64,000 nucleotides of DNA from contig NZ_CP113264.1 in the NCBI RefSeq assembly GCF_026642255.1, positions 5,394,001 through 5,458,000 of the forward strand, written 5' to 3'. Below the pieces are notes generated by a model, which worked only from the letters and a program-made list of their open reading frames with translations, was not told the DNA's origin and did not search any database. Positions within the stretch are counted from its first letter, which is position 1, and every line of letters begins with the position of its first letter. Position numbers and translations under genes: made by a program. This DNA is from Streptomonospora nanhaiensis. Lineage in GTDB: Bacteria > Actinomycetota > Actinomycetes > Streptosporangiales > Streptosporangiaceae. Below, piece by piece: positions 1-10,473 of the stretch.

Positions 1-2612
1 ACCCGGGGCGGCTGCCAGTCCGGCGCGTACTCCTCCAGGAAGCCCGCCAGGGTGTGCACGGACGCGGCCACCCGCTCGCTCTCCGGGCCCGGCAGCAGCT
101 CCAGCAGGTCGTGGCGGAGCGCCGCGGTGCAGCTGGGCTCCAGCCCCACCACCGGCAGCCCCTCCTCGACCAGCGGGGCCAGGGCGCGCACCGCGCGGCG
201 CATGACGGCGCGCGCCACGTCGAGCTGCCCCGTGGACACCCATGTCAGGCCGCAGCACACCTGTCCCCGGGGCAGGACGACGGTGAACCCGGCGTCCTCC
301 AGGACCCGCACGGCGGCGGCGGGCACGCCCGGGTTCATGTGGTTGCCGAAGGTGTCCGGCCACAGGACCACCCTCGGCCCCCCGCGGCGCGCCTCCCCCC
401 GGGCGGCCCGGCGGCGGAAGGCGCGGGTGAAGGTGGTGCGGGCGAACGACGGCAGGTCGCGCTCGGCCGCCACGCCGGCGACCCTCTTCGCCAGGCGGGA
501 GACCCCCGGCAGCCGGGTGGCACGGTCGGCCTCGGCCGGGGCCAGGGCCGCCATCCTCGCCCAGAGCGGCAGCCAGCCCATCGAGTAGTGGGCGGCCGGG
601 CGCACCCGGTTGCGGTAGTGCTGGTGAAGGAACTCGGCCTTGTAGCTCGCCATGTCCACGTTGACGGGGCAGTCGCTCAGGCACCCCTTGCAGGACAGGC
701 ACAGGTCGAGGCTCTCGCGCACCTCCTCCGAGCGCCACCCGTCCGTGACGACCTCGCCCCTGGCCATCTCGAACAGCAGGTGGGCGCGGCCCCGTGTGGA
801 GTGCTTCTCCTCCTGGGTGACCTGGTAGCTGGGGCACATGACGCCCGGTCCGGACTGGCGGCGGCACTTGCCGATCCCGGAGCAGCGGCGCAGCGCGCCG
901 GCGGGGTCGCCGCCGTCGTCGCCGTAGGCCAGGGTCGCCCGCGACAGGAGCGGCAGCGGTGTCGCGTCCCGTCCCGGGGACGCCTGCCGGGACGGGACGG
1001 TGTCGGCGGCCACCCGGATGTCGGCGTCGAGTGGGAGGGGGTCGACGATGATGCCGGGGTTCATGAGGCCGGCGGGGTCCCAGACGCGCTTGAACTCCCC
1101 GAAGGCGCGGATCAGCCCCTCGGGGTACATGCGGGCCAGGAGTTCGGACCGGGCCTGGCCGTCGCCGTGCTCGCCGGACAGGGACCCGCCGTGCCGGACC
1201 ACCGTGTCGGCGGCCTCCTCCATGAAAGCCCGGTACTCCTGTCGGCCGCGCTCGTGGGTGAGCTCGAAGTCGATGCGCACGTGGAGGCAGCCGTCGCCGA
1301 AGTGCCCGTAGACCACCCCGAACCGGCCGTGGCGCTCCATGAGGGCGTCGAAGTCGCGCAGGTAGGCGCCGAGGTTCTCCGGCGGGACCGCCGCGTCCTC
1401 CCAGCCCGACCAGGCGTCCGCCCCGGCGGGGGTGCGCTGGGTGAGCCCGGCGCCCTCTTCGCGGATGCGCCAGAGCGCCCTCTGGTGGGCCGGGTCGGAG
1501 ACGACGCCGGCGTCCTGGGGGCGGGAGGCCCGGGGAAGGCCGGCGAGCATGCGGTCGGCGGCCTCGGCCGCTCCGCCGGGGTCCGGCCCGGCGATCTCCA
1601 CCAGGAGCCAGGCGCCGCCCTCGGGGAGGGGAACCCGGGCGCGGGAGCCGTGCAGGTCCAGGGCCGCGACCATGCGGTCGTTGATGCCCTCGACGGTGAG
1701 CGGGGCGTGGCCGAGGAGGTCGGGGACCGCGTCGGCGGCCGAGGCGGCGTCCGGGTAGCCGAGGACCGCCAGGGCCCGGGCGGGCGGCGACTCGACGAGG
1801 CGGACCGTGGCGCCGAGGACGAACGCGCAGGTGCCCTCGGTGCCGACGAGCGCGGCGGCGACGTTGCGGCCCTTCTCCGGGAGCAGCCGGTCCAGGGCGT
1901 AGCCGGAGACGCGGCGCCGGAACTCGGGCATGGCGGTGCGCAGCTCGGCCCGGTGCGCGTCGACGAGGCGGGCCAGTGCGGTGTGGATCTCCCCCTCTCG
2001 CCCGGGCCGCCGGGTGAGGGCCTCGAACTCCTCCGCGGTGTCGGAGGAGCCGACGGTGAGGCGGGTGCCGTCGCTGAGCAGCAGGTCGAGGGAGACGATG
2101 TTGTCGGCGGTGGTCCCCCAGGCCACGGAGTGGGAGCCGCAGGCGTTGTTGCCGACCATGCCGCCGATGGTGCAGCGGCTGTGGGTGGAGGGGTCGGGCG
2201 CGAAGGTCAGCCCGTGTTCGGCGGTGGCGGCGCGCAGGTCGTCGAGGATGACGCCGGGCTGCACGGTGGCGGTGCGGGCCTCGGGGTCGATGTGCTCGAT
2301 GGCGCGCAGGTGGCGGGAGGTGTCGATGACGACGCCGGTGCCGATGGCGTTGCCCGCGATGGACGTGCCGCCGCCCCTGGGGACGACGGGTACGCCGTGC
2401 GCCGCGCAGGCGCGGACGGCCGCCACGCAGTCCTCGACGGTCTCGGGCACGACCACCGCGAGGGGGACGCGCCGGTAGTTGGAGGCGTCGGACGTGTAGA
2501 GGGCGCGGGTGCCCGCGTCGAAGGAGACCGTGCCCCGGATGCTGCTCTCCAGGTCGCGGCGGAGTCCGGCGACGTCGGTTCGGGCGCTGGTACTGCTGTG
2601 CGGGTCGGCCAT
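1..2612 (-). CDS. FAD-linked oxidase / Fe-S (CCG-domain) fusion, D-lactate or D-2-hydroxyacid dehydrogenase type, 3' end off window
   Basis: The protein resembles fused GlcD/GlcF-type dehydrogenases that oxidise D-lactate, glycolate or D-2-hydroxyglutarate and pass electrons through Fe-S clusters. About 870 residues are visible. The N-terminal FAD_binding_4 fold carries PRGGGTSIAGNAIGTG and GNNACGSHS. The FAD-oxidase C-terminal half carries YGHFGDGCLH and SGEHGDGQAR. Two ferredoxin-like Cys clusters follow (CSGIGKCRR near residue 545; CLSCKGCLSDCP near residue 605), then the first CCG-type repeat (GQVCCGLTWVSTGQ) and the start of a second (LEPSCTAAL). The ATG at 2612 opens MADPHSSTS and has no strong ribosome site. 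The physiological substrate cannot be told from sequence. The gene runs off the left edge, so its C terminus is missing. Confidence 0.9.
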   Translation of the reverse strand, partial: MADPHSSTSARTDVAGLRRDLESSIRGTVSFDAGTRALYTSDASNYRRVPLAVVVPETVEDCVAAVRACAAHGVPVVPRGGGTSIAGNAIGTGVVIDTSRHLRAIEHIDPEARTATVQPGVILDDLRAATAEHGLTFAPDPSTHSRCTIGGMVGNNACGSHSVAWGTTADNIVSLDLLLSDGTRLTVGSSDTAEEFEALTRRPGREGEIHTALARLVDAHRAELRTAMPEFRRRVSGYALDRLLPEKGRNVAAALVGTEGTCAFVLGATVRLVESPPARALAVLGYPDAASAADAVPDLLGHAPLTVEGINDRMVAALDLHGSRARVPLPEGGAWLLVEIAGPDPGGAAEAADRMLAGLPRASRPQDAGVVSDPAHQRALWRIREEGAGLTQRTPAGADAWSGWEDAAVPPENLGAYLRDFDALMERHGRFGVVYGHFGDGCLHVRIDFELTHERGRQEYRAFMEEAADTVVRHGGSLSGEHGDGQARSELLARMYPEGLIRAFGEFKRVWDPAGLMNPGIIVDPLPLDADIRVAADTVPSRQASPGRDATPLPLLSRATLAYGDDGGDPAGALRRCSGIGKCRRQSGPGVMCPSYQVTQEEKHSTRGRAHLLFEMARGEVVTDGWRSEEVRESLDLCLSCKGCLSDCPVNVDMASYKAEFLHQHYRNRVRPAAHYSMGWLPLWARMAALAPAEADRATRLPGVSRLAKRVAGVAAERDLPSFARTTFTRAFRRRAARGEARRGGPRVVLWPDTFGNHMNPGVPAAAVRVLEDAGFTVVLPRGQVCCGLTWVSTGQLDVARAVMRRAVRALAPLVEEGLPVVGLEPSCTAALRHDLLELLPGPESERVAASVHTLAGFLEEYAPDWQPPR

Positions 2613-2632
2613 GGTGCCCAGGGTGGCGCGGC

Positions 2633-2714
2633 CGGTGGCGGCCCCGCAACCGTGCCGCGCGGATCCGTGTCGGCGGTGGCGGCCCCGCAACCGTGCCGCG
2701 CGGATCCGTGTCGG
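2633..2714. repeat. 41-bp tandem duplication upstream of the FAD oxidase
   Basis: A 41-bp unit beginning CGGTGGCGGCCCCGCAACCG is present twice in direct tandem (2633-2673 and 2674-2714). The copies look identical, and a few bases of a third start follow. The repeat begins 20 bp upstream of the oxidase ATG, so it lies in that gene's promoter or 5' leader and could duplicate a regulatory site. The rest of the 2613-2893 gap holds nothing else I recognise. Confidence 0.9.
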
Positions 2715-2893
2715 CGGGGGCGGGCCTGCGGGCGGAATCCGCGGGGGGCCGGGAACGGCGGCGGGACGGGGCCTCAGGGGGCCGGGACGGCACACGGGCG
2801 GCGGACCACGGAGGGCAGGCTCCGGGACACGGGTCCGGGCGGGCGGGACGGGCTGCCCGTCCGCCGCGGCGGGGCCTTCGGCCGGGCCGGCGG

Positions 2894-4225
2894 TCAGCCC
2901 CCGAGCGACGCGTCCATGGCGCGCACCAGGGTGCCGTCGGGGTCCATGTCCAGGTTCCAGACCATGAGCCCGCCCAGGCCCCGGTCGAGTACGTACTCGC
3001 CCTTGAGGGCGATCACGTCGGGGTTGTCGTAGGTCCACCACTCGTCGCCGTCGTGGACCCAGTAGGCGCCGGCCTCCTCGTCCAGGTGGCGGCGCCCCTC
3101 CAGCTCCTCCAGGTCGCCGAAGGCCATGGTGGGGCCGTCGTAGTGGTCGTCGGCGGGCCCCTCGGCGGTCTGGCCGCGCCCTCCGTCCCGGTCGGAGCGC
3201 ACGCCCTGCCAGCCCCGGCCGAAGGCGGGGACGCCCATCACCAGCTTCTCCGGGGGCGCCCCCGCGTCGAGGTAGCGCCGGATCGCGGCGTCGACGCTGT
3301 TGGCGTCCGGCTGGGAGGCGGGCGCGAACAGGTTCGAGTGGTGGGCGGTCCCGTCGCTCCACGGCCCGGCGAAGTCGTAGCCCTGCACGGTGGCGAAGTC
3401 CACCTGCCCGAAGATCGCGGGGTCGTAGGACCCGCTGGTCTCCGCCGCTCCGGACAGGGACACCGACAGGACGTACTCCTCCCCCGTCTCCGCGGACAGC
3501 TCGTCGAGCCGGCGGCGGAACTCGGCGACCAGCAGGGTGAAGTTGGCGGCGTCGTCGGGGTGCTCGACGTTGTCCGGGTGCCCGGCTCCCCCGGGCCACT
3601 CCCAGTCCAGGTCGATGCCGTCGAAGACCCCGGCGGCCGCGCCGTCGCCCCCTTGGGGCTCGCCGCCGCGGACCGGGAGGTCGCCCCGCAGCCACAGGTC
3701 CACGCAGGAGGCCGCGAAGGCCTCACGGGACTCCTGGGTGCGCGCCGCGACCGAGAAGTGGGTCGACCAGTTCCAGCCGCCCAGGGAGAGGCTGGCCCCC
3801 AGGTCCGGGTGGCGTTCGCGCAGCAGGCGCAGCTGGTTGAGTCCGCCCGCGAGCTCCTGCTCGTACTCGTCGGGCTCGCCGCCGACGCTCTCGTCCCCCT
3901 CGTACCTGCGCTGGTACAGCTCCCACGGCTGGTCGTGGGTGTCGGGGATGTGGCAGAGCCCCTCCGGGCTGATCGCCCCGAACGCCCACATGAGCCGGGT
4001 CAGGCGGTCGGCGGAGCCGCTGTCCTCGAACTCCTTGAGGGTGTATCCGCGGTTGGCCACGTTCCAGTCGGCGAAGTACCCGATGCGCTCGGGGTTCCTC
4101 GCGGTCGCGACGGCGAAGAGCCCCGTGACCAGTGCCCCGGCGGTGACGACGGCCCCCAGCGCGAGGAGCGGGGAGCGCCGCCGGGGGAGGTCCGGGGTGT
4201 TCGGCTGGTTCGGGGTGGCGGTCAC
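2894..4225 (-). CDS. Membrane-anchored or secreted GH18 chitinase
   Basis: This is a family 18 glycoside hydrolase, expected to cleave chitin or N-acetylglucosamine oligomers outside the cell. The 443-residue protein has a basic N terminus (RRRS) and one hydrophobic segment at about 19-41, either a signal peptide or an anchor. The (beta/alpha)8 barrel shows the SxGG element as SLGGWNWS, the catalytic DGxDxDWE as DGIDLDWEWPG, and the closing MVWNLDMDPDG. No carbohydrate-binding module is evident. The GTG at 4225 has little room for a ribosome site, but a TAACGT hexamer lies 7 nt upstream, so a leaderless transcript is possible. It is separated by 151 bp from the sigma-factor gene upstream. Confidence 0.9.
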   Translation of the reverse strand: MTATPNQPNTPDLPRRRSPLLALGAVVTAGALVTGLFAVATARNPERIGYFADWNVANRGYTLKEFEDSGSADRLTRLMWAFGAISPEGLCHIPDTHDQPWELYQRRYEGDESVGGEPDEYEQELAGGLNQLRLLRERHPDLGASLSLGGWNWSTHFSVAARTQESREAFAASCVDLWLRGDLPVRGGEPQGGDGAAAGVFDGIDLDWEWPGGAGHPDNVEHPDDAANFTLLVAEFRRRLDELSAETGEEYVLSVSLSGAAETSGSYDPAIFGQVDFATVQGYDFAGPWSDGTAHHSNLFAPASQPDANSVDAAIRRYLDAGAPPEKLVMGVPAFGRGWQGVRSDRDGGRGQTAEGPADDHYDGPTMAFGDLEELEGRRHLDEEAGAYWVHDGDEWWTYDNPDVIALKGEYVLDRGLGGLMVWNLDMDPDGTLVRAMDASLGG

Positions 4226-4376
4226 CCCTCGACGTTAGGGGCCGGGGGCGGCGGGCACCGGAGGTTCGGCCCATGTCGGCCACATGAGGCCGTTCCCGCC
4301 GCGGCGGGGAACCCTGGGGGCGGCCCGTGCGTTGGTTTTCGGGTCCGGGGTGGCGCGGGCGGGCGGCGCGGCGCGG

Positions 4377-5510
<1,134 letters not shown>

Positions 5511-5566
5511 CCCATTGTGCCCTTTCGGGCACCGGAAAAGGGAGAACTACTATTGTCACCCCGGTG

Positions 5567-7453
5567 CTACATACCGTCCGCCAACTCGTCCTGGAAGGCA
5601 CGTTTTTCCTGCTGGAGCGCCATGAGTTCGGTCAATACCCGCTGTTGTTCCTCAACCTGGGAACCCGATCCCAGGCGGGACAGCTCTGACCTCAGGTTTG
5701 ACTCGCGCCGGTTGATGGAATGAGTTCTGATTGTGCTCAGCATTTGCCGCGCGTAATGCTCGTCGAGTTCTCCGTAGAACTCCACCTGCTCGACCGCCAG
5801 CCGGGTGAGGAAATCCCGCTGGGTCTCGTTGGGAGCGGCCTCCCGCAGGGCGCTCACCCACGCGGCGGGGTCGTGCGCGGCGGCCACTCCCCCCGCGGCG
5901 ATGATGAGCTGGAGCACCGCCTTGTGCTGGGGGACGGTGAAGTCCTCGTCGGTGAACTTGTCGAAGCCGACGGCCAGGGACGGGTACTGGAGGGCGATCT
6001 TGAGCGCCTGGCGCTCGCGGAGCAGGGACTGGTCGTTCAGGTTGTACGGGGCGTCCTGCGCGTCGGGGGTGGGAACGGGGCGCGCCGCGGGCGCGGCCGT
6101 CCGCCCCTCCTGCGCGCCTCCCCGGCGGATGTGCTGGTTGACGCGGCGCAGCACGAAGGACTCGTCCAGGATGCCGAGCCAGCGGTCCAGGTTGGTGCCG
6201 TAGAGCCTGCGCACCCCCGCGTTGCGGATGCTGGCGACCACCGGCGCGGCGGCGTCCAGCGCGGCGATGCGGCCCTCGGGCGCGGAGAGGTCGTAGTCCT
6301 CGATGACCTTGCGGATCATGAACTCGTACAGGGGCGCGGGGTTGTCGACGAGGTCCGCCACCGCCTGGTCCCCGTGGCGGAGCCGCAGGTCGCAGGGGTC
6401 GAGCCCGTCGGGCTGGACGGCCACGAAGGTCTCGGAGGCGAAGCCGTGCTCCTCGGCGAAGGCGCGCACCGCGGCCTTCTGGCCGGCCGCGTCGCCGTCG
6501 AACGTGAACACCACCCGGCCGCCCTGGTTGGAGCGGCCCAGGAGCATGCGGCGCAGGATCTTGAGGTGGTCCTCGCCGAAGGAGGTGCCGCACGTGGCGA
6601 CCGCGGTGGTCACCCCGGCCAGGTGGCAGGCCATGACGTCGGTGTAGCCCTCGACGATGACCGCCTGGCTCTTCTGGGAGATGTCGCGTTTGGCCAGGTC
6701 GAGGCCGTACAGCAGCCGCCCCTTGTGGAAGATGGGGCTCTCCGGCGAGTTGAGGTACTTGGGCCCGTCCTCGGCCGGGTCGAGCTTGCGCGCACCGAAG
6801 CCGACGACCTCCCCGGTGACCTCGCGGATGGGCCACAGCAGCCGGTTGCGGAAGCGGTCGTAGGCGCCCCGACGCCCCTGGCTGGCCAGCCCTCCCTCGA
6901 TCAGCTCCTGGTCGGTGAAGCCCTTGCGTCGCAGGTGCGAGGTGAGGTTCTCCCATCCGGCGGGCGCGTAGCCCAGGCCGAAGTGCTCGGCGTGGACGCG
7001 GTTGAAGCCGCGCTCGTCGAGGAAGCGGCGGGCGGTGACGGCCCCGGCGGTGAGGAGCTGCTCGGCGAAGTACTCCGCGGCGGCGCGGTGCGCGTCGAGG
7101 AGGCGCTGCCGTTTGCCCGAGTCGTGCCGCGCCGTGCTGCGGCCGCCCTCCTCGTAGCGCAGGGTGACCCCGACCTGCCGGGCGAGCGACTCGACGGCCT
7201 CGGCAAAGCTGAGGCTGTCGATCTTCTGCAGGAAGGAGATGGTGTCCCCGCCCTCCCCGCAGCCGAAGCAGTACCAGAGGTTCTTGGAGGGGGTGACGTT
7301 GAAGGAGGGGGACTTCTCGTCGTGGAAGGGGCACAGCCCCTTCAGCGAGCCGCCTCCCGCGTTGCGCAGCTGGAGGTACTCGCCGATCACGTCCGCGATG
7401 GGCGCGCGTTCGCGTACGAGCGCGATGTCTTCGTCTCTGATCCGGCCTGCCAC
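5567..7453 (-). CDS. dnaG: DNA primase DnaG
   Basis: Primase synthesises RNA primers for replication. From the GTG at 7453 the protein has 628 residues, a normal length. The CHC2 zinc finger uses C41, H44, C62 and C65 (CPFHDEKSPSF...CFGC). The TOPRIM core carries the catalytic Glu in VIVEGYTDVMACH and the metal-binding FTFDGDAAG. A DnaB-interaction helical domain ends the protein. The frame is open well upstream of the chosen start, but VAGRIRDEDI matches the family N terminus, so the upstream part is not coding. dnaG is usually next to dgt in actinomycetes; here dgt lies about 17 kb away. Confidence 0.97.
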   Translation of the reverse strand: MAGRIRDEDIALVRERAPIADVIGEYLQLRNAGGGSLKGLCPFHDEKSPSFNVTPSKNLWYCFGCGEGGDTISFLQKIDSLSFAEAVESLARQVGVTLRYEEGGRSTARHDSGKRQRLLDAHRAAAEYFAEQLLTAGAVTARRFLDERGFNRVHAEHFGLGYAPAGWENLTSHLRRKGFTDQELIEGGLASQGRRGAYDRFRNRLLWPIREVTGEVVGFGARKLDPAEDGPKYLNSPESPIFHKGRLLYGLDLAKRDISQKSQAVIVEGYTDVMACHLAGVTTAVATCGTSFGEDHLKILRRMLLGRSNQGGRVVFTFDGDAAGQKAAVRAFAEEHGFASETFVAVQPDGLDPCDLRLRHGDQAVADLVDNPAPLYEFMIRKVIEDYDLSAPEGRIAALDAAAPVVASIRNAGVRRLYGTNLDRWLGILDESFVLRRVNQHIRRGGAQEGRTAAPAARPVPTPDAQDAPYNLNDQSLLRERQALKIALQYPSLAVGFDKFTDEDFTVPQHKAVLQLIIAAGGVAAAHDPAAWVSALREAAPNETQRDFLTRLAVEQVEFYGELDEHYARQMLSTIRTHSINRRESNLRSELSRLGSGSQVEEQQRVLTELMALQQEKRAFQDELADGM

Positions 7454-7612
7454 GGTCCCCAGGGTAGTTCTCCCCCGGGCCGTTCCGACCGCCGTCCGGG
7501 GCACCGCGGGTTCTCCCGCCGTCCACACCCCTGACACCGGGGGGTCGGCTCCTCGCCGGTCGGCCCTGGGAGGGTGCGACCACCACCGGTCCAACCGAGG
7601 AGGGACGACGCG

Positions 7613-8797
7613 GTGCCTGGCATCCCCCACCGGCCCGGCCGCACCAGGACGTTGTTCGTCGTGGCCGCCGGAACAGTCATCGCGGCGCTGCTCGCGGCCA
7701 TCGGCGTGGTCCTGGTCGACCGCGTCCTCGGGGACCGCCGGCCGGTCGAGGGGATCGTCGGGTCGGAGAAGGTCGCGTTCTTCGAGGACGAGCGCGTGGT
7801 GGAGAGGTTCGGCGAGCTGGGGTACGAGGTGCGGGTGCGCCCGCGCGGATCGCGCCTGCTGGCGGAGGAGCCCGGCGACGCGGACTTCGTCTCCCCCGGC
7901 TCCCGGCACCTGGCCGAGCGCGCCAGGGAGCTCAACGGGGTCACCGCCGAGTACCAGCCGTTCAGCACCCCGATGGTCCTCCTCGCCTACGAGCCGATGG
8001 TCCGGGCCCTGGAGGAGGCCGGGGTCGCCCGGCGGGCCGAGGACGGCGCGTGGGAGTTCGACATGGCGGCCTACCTGGAGCTGACGGAGGAGCGGACCCG
8101 CTGGCGCGACCTGCCCGGCGACTCGGTGAGCTCCAGCAACCGCAACGAGGTCCTGATCCGGACCACCGACCCGCGCACCTCCAACTCGGCCGCCATGTAC
8201 GTGGCCGTCCTCTCCTACCTGCTCAACGGCGAGGAGGCCGTGTCCCCGGGCCCGGTGGACCGGGAGATCGTCGACACGCTCTCCCGGCTCTTCCTCGCCC
8301 AGGGCCAGCCCCCCGAGTCCTCGCAGCAGCCCTTCGAGCAGTTCCGGGACCTGGGCGCGGGCCACACGCCGCTGGTGTGGGTCTACGAGTCCCAGTACGT
8401 CCACGCCATGGTGGAGGGCCCCGCCCCGGCGGACGGCGTGGTGGTGCTCTACCCGGGGCCGACCGTGTACGCCGAGCACACCGTCGTCCCCCTCACCGGG
8501 GCGGGCGACGAGGTCGGGCGCCTGCTCACCGGGGACGCGGAGCTCCAGGCGCTGGCGGCCGGCCACGGGTTCCGCACCGAGGACACCCGGCACTTCCAGG
8601 ACCTGGTGGACGAGCACGGCCTCTCCGTCCGCACGCAGGTCGCCGACGTGGTCCACCCGCCCGCCTACGAGGCCCTGGAGTCCCTGCTGACCGGTATCGA
8701 GGACGCCTACACGAGCAGCGGGATGCGTCCGCCCGCGGACGACGGGGAGGACACGGGCCGCGCCGGCGGAGGCGCGGCGGCGGGAGGGGCGGGATGA
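7613..8797 (+). CDS. Membrane-anchored type 2 solute-binding-like protein, partner of the SBP-VWA lipoprotein
   Basis: I do not recognise a characterised relative. The 394-residue protein has one N-terminal transmembrane segment (about residues 14-38) followed by an extracellular alpha/beta domain. That domain reads like a type 2 periplasmic-binding fold, including the ligand-loop motif DPRTSNSAA near residue 185, which recurs as HPGASNSGF in the next gene. The C-terminal 25 residues are low-complexity Gly/Ala. The GTG at 7613 follows GAGGAGGGA and beats the in-frame codon 39 nt upstream. The stop overlaps the next start by 4 nt, so the two genes are translationally coupled. No ABC permease or ATPase is adjacent on this strand, so a transport role is unproven. 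Confidence 0.75.
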   Translation: MPGIPHRPGRTRTLFVVAAGTVIAALLAAIGVVLVDRVLGDRRPVEGIVGSEKVAFFEDERVVERFGELGYEVRVRPRGSRLLAEEPGDADFVSPGSRHLAERARELNGVTAEYQPFSTPMVLLAYEPMVRALEEAGVARRAEDGAWEFDMAAYLELTEERTRWRDLPGDSVSSSNRNEVLIRTTDPRTSNSAAMYVAVLSYLLNGEEAVSPGPVDREIVDTLSRLFLAQGQPPESSQQPFEQFRDLGAGHTPLVWVYESQYVHAMVEGPAPADGVVVLYPGPTVYAEHTVVPLTGAGDEVGRLLTGDAELQALAAGHGFRTEDTRHFQDLVDEHGLSVRTQVADVVHPPAYEALESLLTGIEDAYTSSGMRPPADDGEDTGRAGGGAAAGGAG

Positions 8798-10383
8798 GGT
8801 CCCCGACGGCTTCCGCGGCGGGCGCCGCGGCCCTGGCCCTGGTCCTGGCGGCCGGGGCTTGCACGGTCCCGGGCGGGTCCGCGGACACCCTGAGGGTGCT
8901 GGCGGGCAGCGAGATCGCCGACCTGGAACCCCTGCTGGAGGAGGTCTCCGAGCGGACCGGCGTGACGGTGGAGCTGGACTACACCGGCACCCTGGACGGA
9001 CTCGCCCGGGTGGCCGGGGGCGACACCGACGGGTACGACGCCGTCTGGTTCGGCTCGAACCGCTACCTGCACCTGGACGGGGGCGGCAGGACGGCCGTGC
9101 ACACCGAGACCCCCGTCATGGTCTCCCCCGTGGTCCTGGGCGTGACCGGGTCGCGCGCGGACGAGCTGGGGTGGACCGGCGGCGCGGAGGTGACCTGGGC
9201 GGACGTGAGCAGGGCGGTCGCGGAGGAGGGTCTGACCTACGGGATGACCCACCCCGGCGCCTCCAACTCCGGCTTCTCGGCGCTGATCGGCGTGGCCTCG
9301 GCCCTGGCCGACACGGGCACCGCCCTGGAGAGCCGGGACGTGGAGAGGGTCCGCCCGGAGCTGGAGGAGTTCTTCGGGGGCCAGGAGGTCACCGCGGGCT
9401 CGTCCGGATGGCTGTCGGAGGCGTTCGAGCGGCGCGCCCGCGAGGGGCGGCCGGTGGACGGCCTGATCAACTACGAGTCGGTACTGCTGTCGCTGAACGC
9501 CTCCGGCACGCTGGAGGAGCCGCTCGCTCTGGTGCACCCCGCGGACGGCGCGGTGACGGCCGACTACCCGCTGACACTGCTGGCGGACCCCTCGGAGGAC
9601 GCCGTGTCCGCGTACGGGCGCCTGGTCGAGGACCTGCTGTCGGGCCCGACCCAGCAGCGGATCGCCGACGACACGTGGCGCCGCCCGGTCTCCCCGGACG
9701 CGGTGCTGCGGGCGCAGGTCCCGCCCCTGGTGGAGCTGCCGTTCCCCGCCCACAGGCAGGTGGTGGACGACCTGGTCGCCGACTACGTCGGCGTCCTGCG
9801 CCGTCCGGCGCGCACCGTGTACGTGCTGGACGTGTCGGGGTCGATGGAGGGCGAGCGCATCCGTGAGCTGCGGTCGGCGCTGGTGGCCCTGACGGGGGCG
9901 GACGGCGGGTCCCTGGCCCGGCGGACGCAGGCGTTCCAGGAGCGGGAGGAGATCACGCTGCTGCCGTTCGCCACCGAGCCCGGTGAGCCGCGCACGTTCG
10001 TGATGGAGCCGGGGTCCGCGGACGCGGTCGCGGAGGACGTGGCTGAGGAGGTCCGGTCCCTGGAGGCCGACGGCGAGACGGCCACCTACGACGCGCTGCG
10101 GGAGGCGTACGCGCTGCTGGAGGGCGGTTCCGGCGACCACCTGACGTCGGTGGTGCTGATGACCGACGGCGAGGTGAACCTGGGTTCGGACCTGGAGGAC
10201 TTCCGGCTCTCCCTGGAGGAGCTGTCGCCGGAGGTGGCGGCCGCGCCCGTCTTCACGGTGCTGTTCGGCGACTCGGACGAGTCGGAGATGTCGAGCGTCG
10301 CCGAGGTGACGGGCGGCCGGGTCTTCGACGCCCGCGAACAGGACCTCGAACAGATCTTCCGGGAGATCCGCGGCTACCAGTAG
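8794..10383 (+). CDS. Lipoprotein fusing a solute-binding domain to a von Willebrand A domain
   Basis: This 529-residue exported lipoprotein has a signal peptide ending in the lipobox LAAGAC (Cys23). A type 2 solute-binding-like domain follows (about 30-320) with HPGASNSGF near residue 152. A VWA domain occupies about 340-525 with an apparently intact MIDAS: DVSGSM, the Thr in GETATYD, and TDGE. VWA domains with a MIDAS bind protein ligands through Mg2+. Fusing one to a binding-protein fold suggests a surface sensor or adhesion module that couples a small ligand to a protein contact (inference). It is coupled to the upstream gene by an ATGA overlap. The function is unknown. Confidence 0.8.
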   Translation: MRSPTASAAGAAALALVLAAGACTVPGGSADTLRVLAGSEIADLEPLLEEVSERTGVTVELDYTGTLDGLARVAGGDTDGYDAVWFGSNRYLHLDGGGRTAVHTETPVMVSPVVLGVTGSRADELGWTGGAEVTWADVSRAVAEEGLTYGMTHPGASNSGFSALIGVASALADTGTALESRDVERVRPELEEFFGGQEVTAGSSGWLSEAFERRAREGRPVDGLINYESVLLSLNASGTLEEPLALVHPADGAVTADYPLTLLADPSEDAVSAYGRLVEDLLSGPTQQRIADDTWRRPVSPDAVLRAQVPPLVELPFPAHRQVVDDLVADYVGVLRRPARTVYVLDVSGSMEGERIRELRSALVALTGADGGSLARRTQAFQEREEITLLPFATEPGEPRTFVMEPGSADAVAEDVAEEVRSLEADGETATYDALREAYALLEGGSGDHLTSVVLMTDGEVNLGSDLEDFRLSLEELSPEVAAAPVFTVLFGDSDESEMSSVAEVTGGRVFDAREQDLEQIFREIRGYQ

Positions 10384-10432
10384 GGCTGGCGGGGCGGCGC
10401 CCTCGGCCGCTGTCGGCGGCGGCCCGGCGGTG

Positions 10433-10469
10433 CGCCGTGCGGGGAAGCGGTCCGCTCCCCCGCACGGCG
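10433..10469. terminator. Bidirectional hairpin between convergent genes
   Basis: A perfect 12-bp stem (CGCCGTGCGGGG paired with CCCCGCACGGCG) encloses 13 nt that can itself fold. It sits between the stop of the VWA gene and the stop of the convergent permease gene. There is no U-run, as is common in high-GC genomes. Confidence 0.7.
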
Positions 10470-10473
10470 GTCC

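Noticed and set aside
54..3032. A 992-codon open frame on the plus strand
   Set aside because: It mirrors the real FAD oxidase and chitinase genes on the minus strand. Its translation is Gly/Arg/Val-rich with no domain, a normal shadow in very GC-rich DNA.
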